The notes under the pieces: model-generated
Told to the model about the DNA's origin: nothing
Database searches by the model: none
Seen by the model: the letters and a program-made list of their open reading frames with translations, nothing else
Source: Rhodosporidiobolus odoratus
Lineage: Eukaryota > Basidiomycota > Microbotryomycetes > Sporidiobolales > Sporidiobolaceae
Assembly (NCBI GenBank): GCA_034387635.1
Contig: JAOANU010000002.1
Location: 1,674,001-1,738,000, forward strand
Length of the DNA: 64,000 bases
Direction of reading: 5' to 3'
Shown here: piece after piece, positions 56,235-64,000 of the stretch
How positions within the stretch are numbered: position 1 is the first letter of the stretch
Layout: each line of letters begins with the position of its first letter
Position numbers and translations under genes: made by a program

Positions 56235-56692
56235 TTGGAAGGTAGGGATGGAGGTACGCATTGGGTATTGCAGCACTTGCAGGTTTTCCCCCTCAATCAT
56301 GGTGAAGTCGTCATACTGTCGAGTGCGGCTGAGAGCTGCTGTTGCTTGAGCCTTTCTTGCAGCGCTGCCTGTCTTCTTGCGCCTGACTGGGCACCATGAA
56401 ACGGCAGCAGACCAGGACGTCGACGTACGCCGCCTCACTGGTCGTTCTCGGAAGGTCCGCGGAAGGGTCATCCTCAGGAGCGATTGCTTCTGCCCTCTTT
56501 CGTCTCTCCCCCTCCACCATAAGACCGCAGGGCTACACTCTGCAGTGCGTACATCCCCTTCTCCGTCCGTTCCGCTACGTCCTAACCTCCCTATCTTCCT
56601 CTGCAGTGTCCAGCCGAGCCCGTTCGTCCTCGAAGAAACGGCTCTCCTCTTTCATCTCCCGTGCTATTACACCGTCTAACGACAAGAAGACT

Positions 56693-59600
56693 ATGCCCCC
56701 GTTCTTACACGTCAAGTTTGCCGCCGGTCGTCCGCCCGAGAACGCCGCTATCATCCCCTTCGCACACGAGGTCGACCCGACGAAGGACTCGCTTCCGGAG
56801 ACACTCCGGACGGATGTACAGAGGGAGGGTGTATTGAGGTATTTGAGGAACAACTTTGCGGCGGGGAGTTATATCCATGATGTCGTAAGTGAGAGGGAAC
56901 GGGATACTATGTACGCGTTATTGACGAATAACTGGAGAAGGAGTACGGGCGATGGGGTACGTCCTTCTGTCTCCCACTCTTCCAGCCATTGCTTAGACTG
57001 ACGGTGCACGCCTCCACAGAAACTTCACCTTTCTCTCTACATTTTCCAGGAGGATCAGCATTGCGCGACTTGGGTGCGTTTTTTTCTTTCCTTTTTTATC
57101 CGGCCTCTATCCGTCAGCCCGCTTACGTTCTTTGGCGTTATGCAGCACGCCTACACCGACCGCTCAGTCTCCTACTCTCGCGAGGGTACCGAGAACGACC
57201 CACCTCCCGATGGTACCGACCCCTACAGCACCCCCGAAGCTCTAGCCGCTGCCGCCTCCCGCGCGCCTTCTCCCCTTCCTGGCTCGCCTGCGGACGAACG
57301 CCCCCGCTTCGACCGTCCGGCTGCCGCTCCGCCCTCCGACGGCGGCGAGCTGAGCCCTGTCAAGACGAACGAGCTGCTCATTCCACCTGTTCCGCCTTCG
57401 CCCGCGTATGGCAGCCCTTCCTCGCCGGGCTTCTCAACACCGTCCGCCTCAAGATCTTCCCGCTTGACGAAGAAAGACCGACCGGCTGCGCCGTCAAAGG
57501 AGGACTGGGACGCTCCGCCGCCTGAAGAGGAAGAACCGCCTCTGGATGAGTGGATCAAGCCTCCACGGGGCGGCAGTGAAGCGAGTGACGATGAGGGGTT
57601 CGCGCCGCGCAAGGCCCCTGCTGTCGAGGAACGCTCGTCGAGGTCTTCTCGGAGTAAGAAGCCGACAAGAAGTGAGGAAGAGGAGGAGGAAGAGCGCGAA
57701 GACCTGTCGAAACCTGCCTATCCGATCGTCAAGTCTAAGCCCATTGGCAAGTCGTCGCGCCGCGCCGAGCCTGAGCATGAATCTCGTTCGCCCTCCGCCT
57801 CGCCCCCGCCCAAGCCTGCGTCGAGTCGTCGCGGTCGAAGCGAACGCAAGGCCTCTTCTTCCCGCTCGCCTTCTCCTCCTCCTAAAGCGGCGCCAGCCCC
57901 TTCCCGGTCGAGTCGCCGCAAGGAGAAGTCTCCCTCGCCGAGCAGGTCCCCCAGTCCTCCGCCAGCGTCTCGCTCTTCTCGCAGCCATCGCCGCCAGCCT
58001 TCCCAATCCAAGCCTGCCAGCCCATCCCGCTCGCCTTCTCCTCCTCCCGTTGCGCAATCGCGCTCTTCCCGCTCGCAGCGCTCTGAGCGGGCTCTTTCTC
58101 CGTCCTCTCCTGCCGAAGTTGAGACTCGCTCTTCCCGTCGTCACCAGCAACGTGCCGCTAGCGTCTCGCCCGAACGGTCGGCTTCGCCCCCGCACCATCG
58201 TCACATCTCTCGAGCAGCTCGCGAAGCTCTCGCGAAGGAGGAGAAGGAACTGCAGGAGAAGGTCAGGAAGATTCGCGAAGCATCCCGTTCTCGTTCGCGT
58301 TCTCCTTCCCCTCCTCCCTCTACCCGACCCAAATCTCGCTCTTCCCGCTCTCACCGCACCCTCGAAAAAATTGAGACTGCCATAGAAGAGGCTCCGATGC
58401 GCGTCATTCGTCGCGGTGGTTCTCGTTCTCGCTCCCGCTCACGGTCGCCTTCGCCCCCTCCCAAATCAGCTCGCCGTGCTCGTTCCTCCCCTCCTCGTTC
58501 TGCCCACCCCCAGGCTGTCATCTCTCCTTCTTCCCCCGCTTCGGCAGCCTTCAAGCCACCTCGTTCTTCTCGTCGACACCATTCCGTCTCTCCTATCCGG
58601 TCTACCTCGCCCGCTCCCCCGCGAGCCGAAGGCGGAGGAGGACGTGGACGTTCCCCGCCTCGCGCTTCTGCCCCTCCTCCTGCATCCGCACCGCCGCTCG
58701 ACCGCACGCCCTCTTGGCGCTCCGTCTCGCGTAATCGCCATCGCCGGGACGACTCGGACGAGGACACCTTGGTGAGGGGCAACGTCGACGATCATGAACT
58801 CGATATCCCTGCCGGCGGGGAGGTCACCCTGCTCGACGCCAAGAGGAGGTCAGCATCCAAGGACCGTGGGGCTCGTAAGCCTAGGCAGAAAGAACAGGGC
58901 TTTGATCCTGAAGTAGTGGCTAAGCCACCGCCTGAACCTGAGAAACAGACCGCGAAGGGAGTCTTTGGAGGCTGGATCAAGAGCGTTGGGGCGTTGCTCA
59001 AGACTGAAGGGGAACTTGCGTTGGGGAATGTGGAGGAGAAGGTACTTGAGGTGGAGGTTGAAGAGGAGGAAGCGAGGGCTCAGAGGAAGGAGGAGAGGAG
59101 GAAGAGGAGGGAGGCTAGGGCTAAGAGGAGGGCTGCGAGGGCGGAAAGTGACTTTGAGCAGGCGGGTCAGACGGCGGCTGAGGAAGAAGAGGAAGAGGAG
59201 AGGAGGATGGAGGAGTTGAAGGAAAGGGAGAAGGCGCTCAGGAAGAGGGAGGAGAAGCTCAGGAAGGAAGAAGAAAGGGTCAAGGAGGAAGAGCGTCGAC
59301 AGAAGGAGGATGAACGTCGTCAGAAAGAGGAGAAAGAGCGGGAGAAGGAGAAAGAGCGGGAGAAGGAGAGGCAAAGGGAGAAGGAGCAGGAGAAGGCTGC
59401 TGCTGCCGCCGCCGCAGCCGCCGCCGCTTCGGCCTCGCGATCGTCCAGGCGCTCGAAGATCGTCGAGCCAGACTCGGCGGATGAAGAGCCGACTCGCTCG
59501 AAGCGGTCGTCCTCCCGCCGCCGCCAACCTTTCAGCGAGTCCGAAGACGACCTTCCTCCGCCTTCCCGTCCTCCTCCCTCCGCCGAGCCTGACCACGCTC

Positions 59601-62363
59601 GAGTCCGCTCATCTCGCCATCGCCACCACGGTTCCTCCAACATCGACTCGCCCGCCGAGCTCGAGGAAGAGCCTGAGCCGGCTCGTCCTGCCCTCCGTCA
59701 GCGTGCCATGTCTATTTCCGCCGGTTTCGATGCGGGCCTCAAGAATCTTCGCCAGTCGGTAGCGAAGATCGTGTCCAACGCGACTGAAGTCCAGCATGAA
59801 GCCAAGCAAACGGTCGAGCGCGAACGCGAGGGTCGTAGGCGCAAGATCGACTCGGACAGTGAGGAAGAGCAGGAGAGGGCGATGTTGGCCAGGTCGAGGC
59901 AACCTTCGCGGTCTCGGACCGATGTAGAGACGGACGGGGAAGGTACCACCAGGCGTGGCTCTCGACGCAAGCCTACGGCTCCTCCGGCCCCTATCGACAG
60001 CGATGTCAGCGACGCTCCCCGCTCCCGCCATGATCGTCGTGCTCCTTCACCCGACCACGCTCCCCCTCCACCTCGCCCTTCGTCCCGCTCTGGACGTAGC
60101 CACGAGCCTCCCGCTCGCCCTTCCTCTCGCTCGGCGATGAAGCAACCGCAAGCTCCCCCTTCGCGTTCTCCATGGGATCAAGACGACGCCAGCGAACTCG
60201 ACTTCCCTCCTCGTTGCCCCTCCTCCCGCTCGGGCAACAAGCCTCCTCCTCAGGCTCCGCCTGCCCCCTCGGCATACAGCGACAGCGAAAGTGATGCACC
60301 ACCTCCTCGTAAGGCGCCGGATCAGCCTAAGCTTCGCCAGCAACGTCGGCGTGCTCCTCCTTCTGACACTGGGTCCGACTCGGACGCTTCAGAGAGGTCG
60401 TCGAGGCCTTCCTCGAGGGCTACGGTCAGGAGTGAGAGCGAGGGGGATACCGAGATGCATAGGCTTGCCAAGATCAACGCGGCTCGTAAGTTCCTTTCTT
60501 CTCGCCTTGCACTTGTCAGCCTCGTAGCAAATACTGATTTCGCACGTCTGCTCCGTATTCGCTGCAGACAACTCGACAACTATTCCGGATCGAGACATCA
60601 AGCGTCTTCGCGAGGAGCAGTTCGCAAGGGGGATTCGCTCCGTTCCCGGCAGCCCCGTCACGTCGCGTGCGCCTGCGTTCCCCGACCCCCTCGACACCAA
60701 CTCGTACGACTCGCACAAGCTACTCAATGAAATCACCGTGTTTGAGCACGATCGGAAAAACCCGACGTCCTCCTCGAAGAAGCAGGGCGTTGGACGTGGT
60801 CTTGTACAGGAGCAAAAGCGCCGCGGGCGGTACTCGGACAGTGAGTCATCCGAGGACGAGCGCTATTCGAGCCGCAAGCAGCAGCAGAAGGACGATCAAC
60901 CCGCCTACCCTCCTTCGTCCTCCTCCTTCAGCCGGCACGCCCCCGTCCTCGCCACGTCTTCGACGGGCCCCCTTCCTCCCATCCCCTCGCCTGTCTCGCC
61001 TGGAGACCTGAGCTCGTACAGCTACTCGAACTCGACTGGGCCTATTCGGCCACAGCCGGTCAAGCCTAATGCGAAGCCTCCTCGTAATATCCTGGACCCT
61101 TCCTTCGGAGAGTCGAGCGATGAGGACAAGCCTCCCAAGTCGGCTAATTCGCTGTACGGGCATGGACACGGGTCCGCGCAGGCACACGGACGCGGACAGA
61201 GGCAGACTCGAGACTACGGTTTCGGTGGAGAGTCCGACAGCGACGCCCCCCCTCCTTCCTCTTCCCGTCGCCGCGACCCGCCTCCGTCAGCCAAGAACCC
61301 TTACTCCTACCCCACGGCGATGGACTCGGACTCGGACGCGGCTTCGTTCCGCTACTCCGCACGTTCGAACAAGCCCAGTCACGACAACACGAAGAACAAC
61401 AACCGGTTCGACCTTTCGCCGTCTCGTTCGCCTTCTCCCCCTCCCCCTTCTCACAAGCAGTCCCAGCAGCAGCAGCGTCGCGCTCCGTCCTTCAGTCGCA
61501 CACAGCCAAGTTACCCCTTCTCTGGCGCTGAAGACGAAGACGAATCCGACCTCGAGTCTCGAACTTCCTCCCGCTTCGGACCTGGCGCAGGAAGTATCAA
61601 CAGCACCGCTGCATCTGTGGCCGCGGCTTCAGGGGCGGGATCGAGTCGTCCGTCTGCGGGATATCAGCGTCGTCCGACCTCGACTTACTCGAGTGACTCG
61701 GGGAGCGAACAAGGCGGGTACGGGGGAATGTCGGCTAGCAGCAAGAAGAGCATGCGAGCCCCGGCACAGTCCTCTTCGTCGTTGTCGATGAAGCCGCTTT
61801 CGCATGCGGCGCCCCCCGTCGGAGGTAGTCGCACCATGGTCGGCAAGCCCTCCAATTCCTCCTCCGGCGGAGGCATCGGGTCTTCTCGCACACTGGTCTC
61901 TTCCCCACCCTCTTCATCGCCGTTCTCGACCTCGACCTCGCTGTATGGCGGCCCCCCTGGTGGTGGTAGTGGATCTCGCACGATGGTCTCCTCCTCCTCT
62001 GCATCCGCCTCCGCCTCGGGCCTGGGACGCAACCTCTATGGCGGCGCCGGCGGTTTGACCTCACCTACCTCGCCACCCTCTACTTCCTCCTCCTCAGCTT
62101 ACCCCCCTTCAGCCGACTTGTTCGATCACTCCGGTCCCTCCGGTTTCAGCGGGTTCGACATGCGTGGCGGCGCTGGCCGGACGGACGGGCGAGATGCTGC
62201 TGCTGCGACGGCGAGGGAGGAAAGGGAACGAGAGCGGCAGTTGGGGAGGATGAGGGCCCAGGGGAAAGCTAGTGGGAGTTCGCAGCTTTGGGGGGAGAAT
62301 CAGGCTCCGGTCAGCAGGAGGACGGCGGCTAGGTTGGCGGCGCAACAGGGTAGGGGGATGTAG
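56693..62363 (+). CDS. Very large Ser/Arg-rich disordered protein (1807 residues)
   Basis: Exons 56693-56956, 57050-57073 (24 nt), 57146-60485 and 60568-62363, phases consistent. ATG 56693 (MPPFLHVKFAAGRPPENAAI) starts a conserved-looking ~95-residue head that includes LPETLRTDVQREGVLRYLRN. Then ~550 residues of RS/SP repeats (SRSPSPPP, RSSRSHRR), a compact patch (KGVFGGWIKSVGALLKTEGE, ~710), a long Glu/Lys/Arg coiled coil (~770-860) capped by an Ala run, more SR/SP sequence, a helical patch (NSTTIPDRDIKRLREEQFAR) and a Ser/Gly-rich end with QLWGENQAPVSRRTAARLAA. It resembles SR-type nuclear scaffolds or cortical coiled-coil proteins, but no family is recognised. Confidence 0.7.
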
Positions 62364-62644
62364 AAAGGAAGGGCGTGAACGAGATGGACGGATTCTGAAG
62401 CGAGTGTCGTGCCGTTTTCTCTTCCCTGTTATGTATCACGTCTTTTGTCTGTGCGTTCTGCAACGAGTCATGTATAGCTCTCTCTCTCTGTCCCTCCTCG
62501 GCTGTGAGATCAGAAAGACTCGAGGGAGCTCTGATATGCAAATGCAAGTCGAGGAAATCCTCCTGGCTAGTCGTTTCGCTCGCAGCCATTGACTTCAGGT
62601 AGCCGTCAATGTTTTATGCGCGCCATCCTTCATCCATGCAAGTA
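62364..62644. other. Convergent 3' flanks
   Basis: 281 bases between two converging stop codons; no gene. Confidence 0.6.
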
Positions 62645-63954
62645 TCAAGCTACACTCTCCAAATACCTCGCCAGTTGATCCAAAATCGCCTTTCTCTCTT
62701 CCCCCTCACTCATCATTACCATCTCCTGTCCCTCGTCTTCTCCCTCTCCTGATCCCCCGCTTTCTCCTTCTTGTCGAGTCTCGACAGCGCCTTCTTCGTC
62801 GTCGCCGATATTATCCCGATACTCGACCAAAACCTCGACGAGGTCTTTGAGGGATTTGCCACGTCGGGAGAGGAGCATTGAGAGGTGTTCGCGGGCCTGG
62901 TTTTTTTGTGGGGGGGGGGGGGCCGGGTTGATAACCGTGTCAGTGGCATGTTTAGAACCAGGAATCGAACAGGCTATCGAGGGCACTTTGCTTCTCGCTC
63001 GAAGGCAGAGGAGGGGGGCGGGGGGACAGGACGAGCGGCAGGAGCGAAGGCAAGGAAGGTAGGGTACGGAGGAAAGGATAGAGCGGAGTAAAGGATAGAA
63101 GGAAGAAAAGAACAGCGCACCCCGTCATCCTCCATACAAACCCAACCCGCCACGTAATCCCCCATCTGGAGTCCAAACAATCCTCCCTCCAATTTCTCCA
63201 AATACACTTCGTCCTCGTCTGGCTCCTCCTCTTGGCCTCCTCGCCCCGTGTTCCTAGCTATCCTGTTCTCGAGTTCCTCCCGGATCTCGTCCAACCGATC
63301 CAGTTTTTCATAATCGTTTTCAATGAATTTCGAGATCAGTCGGAGGCGGGAGGGAGAGTCGGAGGGGAGGGAGGAGAAGAGTGAGGCCAAGAGGGAGAGG
63401 AGGTGGGTTGTCGTTTCGTGGGTTAGATTCGCTGCTGATGCTGAAGACGTGGAGGTGGAGGACTTGGTGGAGGTAGTCTGTTGTGGCGTGAGAAGGAGAG
63501 GTAAAGTCAGCTCGACTCGGAAAGGAGGCATGAAAAAAGACTAAGGAGGGAGACAGAGAGGGCGGAAGAATCGTACCTTGCCCATAAAAATCTTGAACAC
63601 ACTCCCCAATCCCAAGACCTCTACAAACCTCTCACACAGCTCAGCTCCCGGTCTGCCCTGCAACGCATGATCAAGAGCTTTGATCGCCACACCGATCCTC
63701 GAGAACGATGCGGCAGCGGCAGCGTTGGTTTTGGATTTCGAGGTGGATTTGAGGAGAAGGAGGAGGAGTTCGAGACCTTCTCCGGTGAGGAAGGCTTTTT
63801 TGACGGGATGTGGGGGGGAGGAAGAGGAAGAAAAAGAGGAAGAGGGGGAGGGGGTAGGGGGAAGAGGGGAAGAAAGACAAGAACAGAGAGCGTCGAAACA
63901 GTTCTCGAGAAACTCTTGTTCTTCTCCCGAGGCTGGGTCTCGTTTGCGGTACAC
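62645..63954 (-). CDS. CTNNBL1: Beta-catenin-like protein 1 (armadillo, spliceosome-associated), 3' part
   Basis: Three exons read leftward: 63954-63577, 63477-63121, 62896-62645 (each a whole number of codons); the 5' part lies beyond the right edge. Reading: VYRKRDPASGEEQEFLENCF then DALCSCL, an armadillo helix pair ending FKIFMGK, then KFIENDYEKLDRLDEIREEL, EDEVYLEKLEGGLFGLQMGD, and the end REHLSMLLSRRGKSLKDLVE ... KAILDQLARYLESVA. These match the conserved C-terminal armadillo half of CTNNBL1, a partner of the Prp19/CDC5L complex. The last intron contains a 13-G run. Acidic inserts lengthen the C-terminus. Confidence 0.88.
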
Positions 63955-64000
63955 CTGGTCAGTAGTGAAGTGTCCATCAGTCACGGGCGGTCAAAAAGAG

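Noticed and set aside
57494..58354. 286-codon minus-strand frame opposite the SR-rich gene
   Set aside because: Mirror of RS/SP repeats (Arg/Gly-rich nonsense); the plus strand has consistent splicing and codon usage.

Overview
The window is nuclear DNA of a GC-rich, intron-rich basidiomycete fungus, most likely a Pucciniomycotina yeast of the Rhodotorula/Sporidiobolales type. The reasons are many short introns of roughly 45-100 nt with GTGCGT/GTAAGT/GTACGT donors and CTGAC-like branch points, fungal orthologues (KHA1, PTC1, ChaC/GCG1, hydroxyacid-oxoacid transhydrogenase, CTNNBL1), and Ty3/gypsy chromoviruses plus Ty1/copia elements. No tRNA, rRNA, CRISPR or bacterial-type feature was recognised. 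Exon boundaries were read by hand from splice signals and reading-phase continuity.

Layout, left part (about 1-24 kb): the last exon of an unknown gene (412-472), then a nested LTR-retrotransposon island. The oldest element, A (Ty3/gypsy, + strand, from 1100), was broken by B (complete Ty3/gypsy chromovirus, - strand, 1322-8080, 5-bp target duplication) and by C (Ty1/copia, - strand, 10186-20685). C was in turn broken by D (complete Ty1/copia, + strand, 13163-18695). A ends at about 21850 against a second decayed copia fragment, E, followed by a lone D-family LTR (22619-22959). That LTR abuts a frameshifted pseudogene of an FxFG nucleoporin. LTR divergence (C 9/236, D 2/343, B 1/381) agrees with the nesting order. 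The stop codons and young-LTR differences fall mostly in one trinucleotide context (TCG to TTG), which suggests a RIP-like process.

Layout, right part (24-64 kb): ordinary single-copy genes. In order: a probable mitochondrial membrane protein (-), the K+/H+ antiporter KHA1 (-, 12 exons), a mitochondrial PPR-like protein (-) divergent from mitochondrial hydroxyacid-oxoacid transhydrogenase (+, 12 exons), a small acidic protein (+), a PTC1-type PP2C phosphatase (+, 8 exons), a small basic nuclear-like protein (+), a 1404-residue membrane/coiled-coil protein of unknown function (-), a 286-residue unknown protein (-), a glutathione-specific gamma-glutamylcyclotransferase (+, 8 exons), a 1807-residue Ser/Arg-rich disordered protein (+), and at the right edge the 3' part of a CTNNBL1-type spliceosomal armadillo protein (-). 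Two gene-poor stretches (41.65-43.81 kb and 52.44-55.11 kb) contain no convincing gene.

The genes do not form one pathway. The only functional clustering visible is mitochondrial (PPR protein and transhydrogenase sharing a 288-bp divergent promoter, and the nearby 24.2-25.4 kb gene).
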